Origin: Geothermobacter hydrogeniphilus
GTDB taxonomy: Bacteria > Desulfobacterota > Desulfuromonadia > Desulfuromonadales > Geothermobacteraceae
Length of the DNA stretch: 64,000 nucleotides
Assembly (NCBI RefSeq): GCF_002093115.1
Contig: NZ_NAAD01000015.1
Span: forward strand, 42,771 to 106,770
Direction of reading: 5' to 3'
Of the stretch, positions 45,107 through 52,948 are shown one piece after another. The first letter of the stretch is position 1; each line of letters begins with the position of its first letter. The notes below the pieces were generated by a model, which saw only the letters and a program-made list of their open reading frames with translations, was not told the origin of the DNA and made no database searches. The position numbers were made by a program, and so were the translations under genes.

Positions 45107-45283
45107 ATGATACGGTTATGGCAATGGTGGCGGCGTTATCGCCTCACGAAAGAACAGCAGCGGCAACTGCTGGCAATGGATTCTCGAACGCTCAAGGACC
45201 TTGGCATCAGCCGGGTCGATGCCGAACAACTCGCCGGCTGCTATGGTCGCGGCATTGAGAAGGGCTGGAGGGACAAGGTATGA
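45107..45283 (+). CDS. DUF1127-family small protein
   Basis: A 58-residue protein. The sequence [35 protein letters not shown] is the DUF1127 pattern (arginine-rich start, then DxRxLxDIGISR). Some DUF1127 proteins bind RNA and tune phosphate, carbon or stress responses. A strong GGGGGAG ribosome site is present. Its stop TGA overlaps the csaA start (ATGA), so translation is coupled. Confidence 0.8.
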   Translation: MIRLWQWWRRYRLTKEQQRQLLAMDSRTLKDLGISRVDAEQLAGCYGRGIEKGWRDKV

Positions 45284-45615
45284 AGGAGATCAGCTGGAAC
45301 GAGTTTGAACAGGTCGAGTTACGCGTCGGGACCATCGTCGACGTTCAGGATTTCCCCGAGGCGCGCAACCTGGCTTACAAAGTGTGGGCCGACTTCGGCG
45401 ATGAGATTGGAGAGAAGAAGTCGAGCGCCCAGGTCGCTCACCTGTACAGCAAGGAGGACCTGATCGGCCGGCAGATTGTCGCCGTGGTCAATTTTCCGCC
45501 CAAGCAGATTGGCCCGTTCCGCTCCGAGTTTCTGCTCTGCGGTTTCTACCGTGACGACGGTGTGGTGCTGGCGGTTCCGGAGCGAGACGTGCCGAACGGG
45601 GCGAAGCTGGGGTAG
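45280..45615 (+). CDS. csaA: CsaA-type tRNA-binding domain protein
   Basis: A 111-residue OB-fold tRNA-binding protein. [33 protein letters not shown] and [24 protein letters not shown] are typical of CsaA, a homodimeric chaperone-like protein, and of tRNA-binding domains fused to MetRS or PheT. It overlaps the DUF1127 gene by 4 bp. Confidence 0.9.
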   Translation: MKEISWNEFEQVELRVGTIVDVQDFPEARNLAYKVWADFGDEIGEKKSSAQVAHLYSKEDLIGRQIVAVVNFPPKQIGPFRSEFLLCGFYRDDGVVLAVPERDVPNGAKLG

Positions 45616-45974
45616 CCTCGCGCGGAGACGCAGAACCGCTGAGAAAGGCGAGAACTTTTTACCGCGGATAACGCGGGTGGGCGCAGATTTAAACTCCGGT
45701 GTAGGCTTTGTCGTTATCCTGAATCCGTGAGTCCCTTGTTGGCGGATAACGCAAGTCACTGACCTGCCCGAGCTTCCCTGAAAATCACCAGCGAACCTAT
45801 GGGGGCGCTTCAGATTTTTGAAAATCGCATTCCGGCCAAGCACTTGCACTCTCCATCCAACAGGAACTCACCGATTCAGGATTATATCCAGCTTCTTCCG
45901 AGGTGAGTCATGTTTTTTTTCTGGCCCGATTTTTCTTCCTGAATCCTGTCGCGAAATAGGGAACTGTCCCTGTT
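45616..45974. other. repeat-filled intergenic region
   Basis: A 359-bp gap with no gene. It begins with a fragment of the CGCAGAG-type repeat (45617-45655), continues with MITE-like copy B (45717-45881), and ends near a GGGAACTGTCCC half-palindrome (45958-45969) related to the GGGGACAGTCCC hairpins elsewhere. Confidence 0.55.
45717..45881. repeat. MITE-like element, copy B (165 bp)
   Basis: Terminal inverted repeats TCCTGAATCCGTGAG / CTCACCGATTCAGGA, 14 of 15 positions complementary. The interior is collinear with 22973-23134. No coding capacity. Confidence 0.75.
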
Positions 45975-46826
45975 TTACAATCCCTGGTCAGCCCTTATCC
46001 GCAGGTAGGACGGAAAGCGGGGAACGCCGGACTTGAAGAACCCGTAGTGCTTGAAGGTGATCACCGCGCCGACCGGCGGTGGGTTGTCCCGCTCGGCGTC
46101 GCTGAAGCCGCTGCCGATTCTGAACTCTGTCCCGTTCTCCAGGCGGACCAGCAGTGCCCCGAGCCGTCCTTCATTGCGGCCCTTTCCCGGCAGCCGGGCG
46201 ATCACCGTCGCCTCGGCGTCCCGGTAACTCTTGACTTTGAGGATGTCCGGGCTGCGGCCGGGGACATAAGGCGCGTCCGGCCTGCGGACAATCAGCCCTT
46301 CGCCGCCGAGCTTTTCGATTCGCTGCAGTTCCTGTCGTAGTTGCGCCCGGCCGCGCAGTGTCTGTTGCGGGATGACGAAGGCGTAGGGGGTCGGGTGAGC
46401 CGCGAACCACGCGACGGCCGCGGCGATACGTTCGGTGAACCCGCCGGGAGCTTCCGGAACGTCAAAGATGGCGAACTTGAGCTTGAGCCAGTCGTTGTCG
46501 GGTCGCTGCCGCCGGACCACGGCCGCCGTCTGCTCGAAGCTGCCGCGCCCGGCCCAGAGCTCACCTTCGACCGGGAAGGGCGGCAGCCCCTGAACGAACT
46601 CCCGGGGGGGATGCAGGACGGTCCCGTGTTTCGACAGCAGGCGGTGTCCATCCCAGTGGCCGCGGACTCCGTCGAGCTTCTCACTCATCAGCCAGCCGTT
46701 CACATCGGCCGTGCCGTCGTCAACCAGGGGCAGCATCGGCTCCGCTGCCAGGACGCCTGTTGCAAATAACAGTACGCAGGTCAACAACAGGCAGATCCGC
46801 AGCGATTCCATCCGCATTTCTCTCAT
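45975..46826 (-). CDS. exported ATP-dependent DNA ligase (LigE-like)
   Basis: About 283 residues. The N-terminal signal peptide (ESLRICLLLTCVLLFATGVLA) is followed by the nucleotidyltransferase domain: motif I EKLDGVRG with the adenylated Lys, EGELWAGRGSF, FAIFDVPEAPGGF, GEGLIVRRPDAPY and DILKVKSYRDAEATV. A C-terminal OB domain ends FFKSGVPRFPSYLRIR. This is the minimal periplasmic ligase type that may repair incoming DNA. The ATG at 46826 is preferred because GGAGG lies 5 nt upstream; it is 4 codons inside the longest frame. Confidence 0.88.
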   Translation of the reverse strand: MREMRMESLRICLLLTCVLLFATGVLAAEPMLPLVDDGTADVNGWLMSEKLDGVRGHWDGHRLLSKHGTVLHPPREFVQGLPPFPVEGELWAGRGSFEQTAAVVRRQRPDNDWLKLKFAIFDVPEAPGGFTERIAAAVAWFAAHPTPYAFVIPQQTLRGRAQLRQELQRIEKLGGEGLIVRRPDAPYVPGRSPDILKVKSYRDAEATVIARLPGKGRNEGRLGALLVRLENGTEFRIGSGFSDAERDNPPPVGAVITFKHYGFFKSGVPRFPSYLRIRADQGL

Positions 46827-46891
46827 TGTGTCCTCCATGACGTGGTGATGTTCTAATTAACTACATAAAACAGTAGAATGTCCTGTTCGAG

Positions 46892-46907
46892 TGTTGTAAT
46901 TGCAACA
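46892..46907. promoter_or_regulatory. TGTTG-N6-CAACA palindrome, site 1
   Basis: TGTTGTAATTGCAACA lies 20 bp upstream of the -35 of the small membrane-protein promoter. The same 16-bp architecture recurs at 47321-47336 before the CbcL-like gene. The position is typical of an activator site. Confidence 0.55.
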
Positions 46908-46926
46908 TTTTTTACGCGGGAAAGGG

Positions 46927-46954
46927 TTGACTTTCCGATTAAAAATTATAGAAT
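46927..46954 (+). promoter_or_regulatory. sigma-70 promoter of the small membrane protein
   Basis: -35 TTGACT, 16-nt spacer, -10 TAGAAT, close to consensus and AT-rich between. Confidence 0.65.
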
Positions 46955-46972
46955 ATTAACGAAGGTAAATAC

Positions 46973-47191
46973 ATGAAAGGGGGTGGGCTTATGAGATCCG
47001 TAACACATTGGATGTACGACCATCATTGGGATTCCGCTTCGCTCCATCAGCATTGGACAGGTTTTGTCGGTGTAATCAAAAATGTCTGGCTCGGGCTGCT
47101 GCTCCTGGTTCTCGGTGTCGTTGCCCTGATTACCGCCGTCATTATCGCTTACCCGGTTACCGCGTATATCGCGGCGAAATTCTTCCAGTAA
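46973..47191 (+). CDS. small membrane protein upstream of the CbcL-like gene
   Basis: A 72-residue protein, not recognised. The N-terminus is rich in His and Trp (HWMYDHHWDSASLHQHW), followed by about 40 hydrophobic residues (VWLGLLLLVLGVVALITAVIIAYPVTAYIAA), one long or two short membrane helices. The His cluster could ligate metal or haem. GAAGG precedes ATG 46973; ATG 46991 is an alternative. A terminator follows, so it is its own transcript, yet it shares an upstream palindrome with the next gene. Confidence 0.6.
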   Translation: MKGGGLMRSVTHWMYDHHWDSASLHQHWTGFVGVIKNVWLGLLLLVLGVVALITAVIIAYPVTAYIAAKFFQ

Positions 47192-47220
47192 TATCAGCAT
47201 CTTTTCATTTCAATGCAATG

Positions 47221-47246
47221 ACCACCCGCCGGTGGTTGTTTTTTTT
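47221..47246 (+). terminator. intrinsic terminator
   Basis: ACCACC-CGCC-GGTGGT followed by a long U run. It separates the small membrane-protein transcript from the cytochrome gene. Confidence 0.8.
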
Positions 47247-47320
47247 CAAGCTGCATCCCCCCCTCACCCGGTTGTTCGATTTCTGGATAATAGCAGGAGA
47301 AATGATAAAAGATTAATAAA

Positions 47321-47336
47321 TGTTGCGTTATCAACA
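47321..47336. promoter_or_regulatory. TGTTG-N6-CAACA palindrome, site 2
   Basis: TGTTGCGTTATCAACA, 38 bp before the ATG of the CbcL-like gene. It has the same half-sites and spacing as site 1 (46892-46907). No clear -35/-10 was picked between it and the gene. Confidence 0.55.
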
Positions 47337-47374
47337 ATTTTCCGTGGCCAGTTCACGAAGAAAGGGGAGAGGAT

Positions 47375-49204
47375 ATGAACTCAATCCATTGTCCATGGCT
47401 CCCATGGGCTGGGCTCTTCATCGTCTTCCTGTTGTCGGTTGTCCCGGCATCCGCGTCTGCATCCTGCCTCGATTGTCATCCTGAAAACAGTTTCCGGCTG
47501 GACTTTCCGGCTTCGGTGCATGGTCCCAATGGCTGCACCAGCTGTCATCGCTTTCCTGCCGGTGGGGAAAGTCATCCCCTTGCTGCTGATCATCGTCCGA
47601 CGGTCGATTGCAACCGTTGTCACAAGGACATCGCGCAGGCGTACGCATCCAGTGTGCATCGGGCTGCCGGAGTCGGCTGCAGCGAGTGTCATGCCCCGGT
47701 TCATGGTCTCCATGCCTGGCGGGAGAACAAGGAAAAAGCGGTTGAGCTGTGTCTCGGCTGTCATGATCAGGAGGATTACCGGCAGTCGGTTCACGGCCGG
47801 GCTGTCGCCGATGGCAACGACGATGCGGCTGCCTGTCATGACTGCCATGGTCTGCATGACGTAAGAGCGGTTTCCTCCCTCTCTCCCGGACAGGTTCAGG
47901 CTTTCAACGTCGACACCTGTATCCCCTGCCATGCGGATAAAGAAAAAATGACCAGGAACGGGGTCCGCCTCGGCGTGGTTGCCAGCTACCTGTCGAGCCA
48001 TCACGGCAAGAGCTACCGGCTCGGCAGCACCCGCCGGGCGGCCGGTTGCGCCGACTGCCACACCGCGCACCGGGTGCTGCCGAAGTCTGATCCGGCCTCC
48101 AGCCTGCATGGTGACAACCTGGTGAAAATCTGCCGACGCTGCCATCCCGGGGCGACCGCATCGTTTACCCGTTATTATCCCCATGGCGATCATCACGATC
48201 GGAACAACTATCCGCTGTTGTACTGGACCTTTCTGGCCATGAATTGCCTGCTGATCGGGGTCTTCGCCTTTTTCTGGATTCACAGCATCCTGTGGATGTT
48301 TCGCGGATTTGTGGAGAACCGGAAAAAACTGGCAGCGGCGGCCCGCGGCGAAGGTGTCCTGGTTCACGCCGCGCACAAGCAGTACCGCCGCTTTTCGAAG
48401 CATCACATTCTCTTTCACCTGATTGTGATCACCAGTTTTCTCGGTCTTTCATTGACCGGTCTGCCGCTCAAGTTCAGTGATCAGCCCTGGGCCCAGACCC
48501 TGATGTCCTTTTATGGCGGGGTCGAGTACGCGGGGCTGCTGCACCGCGCCTGCGCCGTGCTGACCTTCTACTATTTCGTCGCCGCCCTGTTGTTGAGTAT
48601 CAATTTTCTGTTTATCTCCAAAAAGCCGTCGGGCAACTGCTGGCAGCGGCTGTTCGGGCCCGACTCGCTGATGCCGAACGGGAAGGATGTCCGGGACCTG
48701 CTGGGGATGGTTCGCTGGTTTCTGTTCCGGGGACCGAAGCCGGAGTTCGAGCGCTGGACCTACTGGGAGAAGTTCGACTTCCTGGCGGTTTTCTGGGGGA
48801 TGGTGGCGATCGGCAGCTCCGGTCTGCTGCTCTGGTTCCCGGAATTTTTCGGGCAGTTTCTGCCCGGCTGGGTGTTCAACGTGGCGATTATCATCCACTC
48901 CGACGAGGCTCTGCTGGCGACCGGGTTCATCTTCACCGTGCACTTCTTCAACACCCACGGGCGCCCGGAGAAGTTCCCGATGGATTTCGTCATCTTCAAC
49001 GGTCAGATTTCCCGCCAGGAGTTCATCGAGGAGCGCTCGGCGCAGTGGCGGCGCTACCGGGAGGCCGGGGTGATCGAGCAGTTTGAGATCAAGAAACCCA
49101 GCGGGGTGGTCTATGATTTCATCCTCAAGGGATTCGGTTTCCTGGCGCTGTTCACCGGCCTGGCGCTGGCTTTCCTGATGCTGATCGCCTTCATACGGGG
49201 CTGA
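47375..49204 (+). CDS. cbcL: CbcL-like fusion of nonahaem cytochrome c and membrane cytochrome b
   Basis: A 609-residue inner-membrane protein. After a signal segment ending near ASA, nine CxxCH motifs occupy residues about 31-265 (CLDCH, CTSCH, CNRCH, CSECH, CLGCH, CHDCH, CIPCH, CADCH, CRRCH). The C-terminal half is a HydB/cytochrome-b561-like membrane domain with several helices and His-containing segments ([55 protein letters not shown]). This matches CbcL of Geobacter, a menaquinol oxidase that passes electrons to periplasmic cytochromes at low potential. GGGGAGAGG ribosome site. Probable electron source for the porin-cytochrome conduit at 23-28 kb. Confidence 0.87.
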   Translation: MNSIHCPWLPWAGLFIVFLLSVVPASASASCLDCHPENSFRLDFPASVHGPNGCTSCHRFPAGGESHPLAADHRPTVDCNRCHKDIAQAYASSVHRAAGVGCSECHAPVHGLHAWRENKEKAVELCLGCHDQEDYRQSVHGRAVADGNDDAAACHDCHGLHDVRAVSSLSPGQVQAFNVDTCIPCHADKEKMTRNGVRLGVVASYLSSHHGKSYRLGSTRRAAGCADCHTAHRVLPKSDPASSLHGDNLVKICRRCHPGATASFTRYYPHGDHHDRNNYPLLYWTFLAMNCLLIGVFAFFWIHSILWMFRGFVENRKKLAAAARGEGVLVHAAHKQYRRFSKHHILFHLIVITSFLGLSLTGLPLKFSDQPWAQTLMSFYGGVEYAGLLHRACAVLTFYYFVAALLLSINFLFISKKPSGNCWQRLFGPDSLMPNGKDVRDLLGMVRWFLFRGPKPEFERWTYWEKFDFLAVFWGMVAIGSSGLLLWFPEFFGQFLPGWVFNVAIIIHSDEALLATGFIFTVHFFNTHGRPEKFPMDFVIFNGQISRQEFIEERSAQWRRYREAGVIEQFEIKKPSGVVYDFILKGFGFLALFTGLALAFLMLIAFIRG

Positions 49205-49476
49205 GGACGACACGGCTGGGATGAGCGGCCTGCCGGCCGCGTTTCTGGAGGGTGTTTCGGCTACCCGGATCCACCGGTTGTTTTGTGGAGCGAGGGTGAC
49301 GGCAACAAAGCAGATTCACTCGTAACGACAGCCGAATCCAGAAATTGCCGGTGGATTTGGGGCTATACTCGTTCTTGAGGGGGAGGGGAGAGATGTGCTA
49401 TTTATTCGGAGTATTTATGTCGCCCCGGAAGACCCAGGTGAAAACCGGGCCCTAACCCCTGGCAACGAGAACTCCG

Positions 49477-50466
49477 ATGGCACAGAAACCACAGGTCATG
49501 ATCCTTGGAACCGGCCGCGCCGTGCCGGAAAAAATTCTTACCAATGCCGATCTTGAAAAGATGGTCGACACCTCGGACGAGTGGATTGTCGCCCGTACCG
49601 GGATTCGGCAGCGCCACGTCGCCGAACCGGGCAGCGCGCTCTCCGACCTGGTGACCGAGGCGGCGCGCAAAGCCCTGGATGACGCCGGGTTGAGCGCCGA
49701 CCAGATCGATCTGATCGTCCTCGCCACGGTGACCGGTGATATGAAGTTCCCGTCGACCGCCTGCCTGGTGCAGGAGAAACTGGGGGCGAAAAACGCCGTC
49801 GCCTTTGATCTCTCCGCCGCCTGCGCCGGTTTCCTCTACGGCCTGCAGGTGGCCGAGGGGATGATGGCCGTCGCCGGCTACAGGCACGCGCTGGTGATCG
49901 GCGGCGAGGTCCTTACCTCGATGGTCGACTGGCAGGATCGCGATACCTGCGTGCTGTTTGGCGACGGCGCCGGTGCCGTGGTACTCGGTCCTGCTGAGGG
50001 CGAACGCGGTCTGTTGCAGACCTGCCTCGGCAGCAACGGCGAACACGCCGGTCTGCTCTACAACCCCGGCGGCGGCTGCGTCAATCCGCCCAACGCCGAG
50101 ACGGTCGCGGCCAATCTCTATGCCATCCGCATGGAGGGTCGCGAGGTTTTCCGCCACGCGGTGGTCGCCATGGCCGACGTCCTGCAGCAGGCGCTGGAGA
50201 AGCAGGGCCTGTCCGGGGAGGATATCGACCTGCTGATTCCCCACCAGGCCAACCTGCGCATCATCGAGGCGGTTGCCAAACGTTTCAAGCTGCCGATGGA
50301 AAAGGTCTGCGTCAACGTCGATCGCTACGGCAACACTTCCGCCGCCTCGATCCCCATCGCCCTCGACGAACTGCGCCGCGGCGATGGGCTGCAGCCGGGC
50401 ACCCTGGTCGGCATGGTTTCCTTCGGCGCCGGACTGACCTGGGCGGCGGCACTGGTGCGGGTTTAG
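49477..50466 (+). CDS. fabH: 3-oxoacyl-[acyl-carrier-protein] synthase III
   Basis: A 329-residue condensing enzyme that starts fatty-acid synthesis from acyl-CoA and malonyl-ACP. The catalytic triad is visible: Cys116 (DLSAACAGFLYG), His256 (LLIPHQANLRI) and Asn286 (VDRYGNTSAAS). GDGAGAVVLG and GFGAGLTWAAALVRV-type segments are present near the end. It is a standalone gene, not in a fab operon. A second, more divergent KAS III is encoded at 56832-57953. Confidence 0.94.
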   Translation: MAQKPQVMILGTGRAVPEKILTNADLEKMVDTSDEWIVARTGIRQRHVAEPGSALSDLVTEAARKALDDAGLSADQIDLIVLATVTGDMKFPSTACLVQEKLGAKNAVAFDLSAACAGFLYGLQVAEGMMAVAGYRHALVIGGEVLTSMVDWQDRDTCVLFGDGAGAVVLGPAEGERGLLQTCLGSNGEHAGLLYNPGGGCVNPPNAETVAANLYAIRMEGREVFRHAVVAMADVLQQALEKQGLSGEDIDLLIPHQANLRIIEAVAKRFKLPMEKVCVNVDRYGNTSAASIPIALDELRRGDGLQPGTLVGMVSFGAGLTWAAALVRV

Positions 50467-50626
50467 CGGGCTGAGGAAAAGCTGACTTGGTCGTGTCGCC
50501 GACAGTTAGAGCCATAAGCCCTGCTGCCGCTTAAAATCCTGCCTTTTCGGACCTGAATCCGAATTTTCCGTGACCGCATTTACAGTCACTCCAGCCTTTC
50601 AGCAGCCATTTCATGACGAACACCAC

Positions 50627-50661
50627 GGGGACAGTCCCTCTCTGCAAAAGGGACTGTCCCC
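50627..50661. repeat. GGGGACAGTCCC hairpin repeat, copy 1
   Basis: GGGGACAGTCCC, a short loop CTCTGCAAAA, then GGGACTGTCCCC and five U. The 35-bp core is identical to the copy at 58967-59001; a half copy is near 45958. Confidence 0.7.
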
Positions 50662-50843
50662 TTTTTGGTTGGTCGGTAAAGATTTTATCGGCGTTCATCG
50701 GCGCAATCGGCGGCTGAAATGCTTTTGACTTAAAACACCATTTGATTAATTTCTTGACGCGGACTCATGGTGGCGCTATAACCAATTGAATTGTTTAAGT
50801 TGTTGTTTATTGGAGGGGTTATAGGAGAGGTTCTCCTGGAAAA

Positions 50844-50881
50844 GAAGCCGCCTGTGTCAGCCTGAGTTGACCGGCGGCTTC
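50844..50881 (+). other. hairpin upstream of the hydrolase gene
   Basis: A perfect 9-bp stem GAAGCCGCC / GGCGGCTTC with a 20-nt loop, followed by TTGTGTTTT; either a terminator or part of the 5' leader. Confidence 0.45.
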
Positions 50882-50919
50882 TTGTGTTTTCGGCTGTTTC
50901 CACATGGAGGAGGGAAGGG

Positions 50920-52074
50920 ATGGCACGTTTTCCGACCGGTCGTACCGCGTTCGTGGTGATCCACGGCATCGGCGAGCAGAACCCGTTCGACACCCTCGAC
51001 GGCTTCGGGCGTGGCCTGCTGGAGCTGTTTGACCGGCAGGGGATCAACTACCGGCTCGCCCACAAGCTGAAGCGCCATCCCGGGGAGGGCTGGACCGAAA
51101 GCTTTCTGCGCGTCTCCCCCAAAACCCGCGGCAAGAGCGCCATCGATATCCACGAGGTCTACTGGGCCTACCTGACCGAGAACCAGATTTCGACCGCCGA
51201 GATCAGTCGCTGGCTTGAGGACACCCTGGCTGGAGTGAAGACCTTCTTCAACGAGAACCAGCAGCTGATCCGCGAGTACGAGCAGGCCGACCAGGTCGAG
51301 CAGTTGCAGAAGCTCAACAACAAGCTGCGTTGGGGCGCCCGGCTCTATCCGCCCGTCAGCGCCGCGCTGCAACTGCTCGATCCGCTCAGCAGGCTGACCG
51401 GCGGCTGGGGCGAAGCGGCGCTGAAATGGCTGGGGGACAAGGCCAGCCCCTACCTCACCGGCTACCTCGGCGATGTCGCCATCTACACCACCACCGACCG
51501 CAAGTCGAAATTCTTCAACCTCCGCCAGCGAATTCTGCGCGACAGCCTCGCCATGCTCAAGACGGTGCTTGCCGATCCCGAAATCGATCGGGTGGTGCTC
51601 TGCGGCCACTCCCTCGGCAGCGTCATCGCCTACGACACTCTCAACCGGCTGCAGATCGAGGCTTCCCTGCCCGACGCCGAAGAGCTGCCGCTGGACAAGA
51701 TCAAGGGCCTGATCACCTTCGGCTCGCCGCTCGACAAGATCGCCTTCTTCTTCCGCCAGCACGCCGGCAAGGAGCAATGGTTGCGCGGTCAGATTCTCGG
51801 CCAGCTGCACTCCTTCAAATCGAAGCCGCTCTGCTTCAATGATCCGCCAGTGACTCTCGACGACCCGGTGAAGCATGTCTTCGCCGACCTTCCCTGGGTC
51901 AACTACTGGGACCGCCAGGACCCGGTCAGCGGGCGGCTGAATCTCTACCGGATCGACCCCGAAGACAACGTCGAACTCAAGCTCGGCAAACCCTGGGGCG
52001 TGGCGCATGTCGCCTACTGGGAGCATGTGCCGATGTATGCGGATTTTGCGGGGCGGTTTTTGGGGATGGGGTAG
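50920..52074 (+). CDS. alpha/beta hydrolase, lipase-like
   Basis: A 384-residue predicted serine hydrolase. FVVIHGIGEQN holds the oxyanion-hole HG, and VVLCGHSLGSVIAYD holds the nucleophile Ser; LITFGSPLDKIAFF follows. Helical insertions between strands are large (about residues 60-200). No signal peptide, so cytoplasmic. The substrate is unknown; similar proteins are annotated as lipases or esterases. ATG 50920 is chosen for the GGAGGAGGGAAGGG purine tract just upstream. It is the last high-GC gene before the AT-rich island. Confidence 0.75.
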   Translation: MARFPTGRTAFVVIHGIGEQNPFDTLDGFGRGLLELFDRQGINYRLAHKLKRHPGEGWTESFLRVSPKTRGKSAIDIHEVYWAYLTENQISTAEISRWLEDTLAGVKTFFNENQQLIREYEQADQVEQLQKLNNKLRWGARLYPPVSAALQLLDPLSRLTGGWGEAALKWLGDKASPYLTGYLGDVAIYTTTDRKSKFFNLRQRILRDSLAMLKTVLADPEIDRVVLCGHSLGSVIAYDTLNRLQIEASLPDAEELPLDKIKGLITFGSPLDKIAFFFRQHAGKEQWLRGQILGQLHSFKSKPLCFNDPPVTLDDPVKHVFADLPWVNYWDRQDPVSGRLNLYRIDPEDNVELKLGKPWGVAHVAYWEHVPMYADFAGRFLGMG

Positions 52075-52285
52075 GAGTTGGTTGATGGGTAAATAGTATT
52101 ATGTCCCCGGAATTCGATGAGAATCTTGAATGTCAATCTTGCCAACTTGAAACTCTGACCCTATAGGGTTTTCTTGGTTGGTCGGCCCCTGACAACAAAA
52201 AATCTATTGAAGTCGGGAAGTTTGCCCTTGTCTGAAACTATGAGCCAGCAGTGGGCCAAGGTAAAATCGGAAAGAAGGTATGTGT

Positions 52286-52948
52286 ATGGCTGAAGTAGAT
52301 ATCCCTATAATTAAGATTGTTGCTATTTTATTCTCTGGTGGTCTATATGGAGGCTTTATAAGGTATTTTAGAAATGATAGAAATAAATTATTAGAAAGCA
52401 TTGTGTATGGATTAGGGTCAGCATTGATGTTGCCTGTTTTTTTGTCAATCTTGTCAAGTGATTTGATGAAAACGGCGAAGTCTAACTATGAGGATATGTT
52501 TGTCCTTTTGGGGTTAGCAACTTTGGTGTCAACTTTCTCAGACAAATTTATTGACAGTATGTTTAAAAAAATCAATGAGATGATAAGGACTACAAATGAG
52601 AGGGTCGATGTGGCAGAGCAGGTTGCTATAGATACAAAAAATAAAATAGATCCAATAATAATAAAGTCATCAGAGACTCAAAAAAACGAAATCAATGAAA
52701 AAGTGAGGGAAGACTTAGATCTTAGCGATGACAGAGTGTCTTTGCTGAAGAAAATAAAAAATAGCAAATATACATATAGGTCTGTTTCGGGTTTGTCGTC
52801 AGAACTTGGCCTTTCAGAGGAAGAGACTTCGGTTTTATTGGAAGAACTGCTGTCTAAAGGGTTTGTTGGTAAGACTGGTGGCAATAAATGGTTTTTGACT
52901 AGTCAGGGTGCTTTTGTCGCAGAATTGGAGGGAGAAGGTGGTCGCTAA
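52286..52948 (+). CDS. membrane protein with coiled coil and C-terminal winged helix (island gene 1)
   Basis: A 220-residue protein with strongly AT-biased codons, unlike its neighbours. Two or three N-terminal helices (IIKIVAILFSGGLYGGFIRYF, IVYGLGSALMLPVFLSIL, MFVLLGLATLVSTFSDKFI) are followed by a charged coiled coil (about 85-150) and a winged-helix-like domain (about 155-205: SVSGLSSELGLSEEETSVLLEELLSKGFV). It resembles YEATS-associated-helix membrane proteins, an assignment made by eye. ATG 52286 has AAAGAAGG 7 nt upstream. Its end overlaps the ATPase gene by 11 bp, so the pair is co-translated. A sensor or effector anchored in the membrane is plausible. Confidence 0.7.
   Translation: MAEVDIPIIKIVAILFSGGLYGGFIRYFRNDRNKLLESIVYGLGSALMLPVFLSILSSDLMKTAKSNYEDMFVLLGLATLVSTFSDKFIDSMFKKINEMIRTTNERVDVAEQVAIDTKNKIDPIIIKSSETQKNEINEKVREDLDLSDDRVSLLKKIKNSKYTYRSVSGLSSELGLSEEETSVLLEELLSKGFVGKTGGNKWFLTSQGAFVAELEGEGGR

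Larger units (their letters stand above)
50467..50919. other. intergenic region with two hairpins
   Basis: About 450 bp with no gene seen. It contains the GGGGACAGTCCC hairpin (50627-50661), an AT-rich stretch near 50730-50820, and a GAAGCCGCC / GGCGGCTTC hairpin (50844-50881) in the leader of the hydrolase gene. Confidence 0.5.

Noticed and set aside
49205..49476. A 34-codon frame after the CbcL-like gene
   Set aside because: No ribosome site, no family features and random-looking composition.
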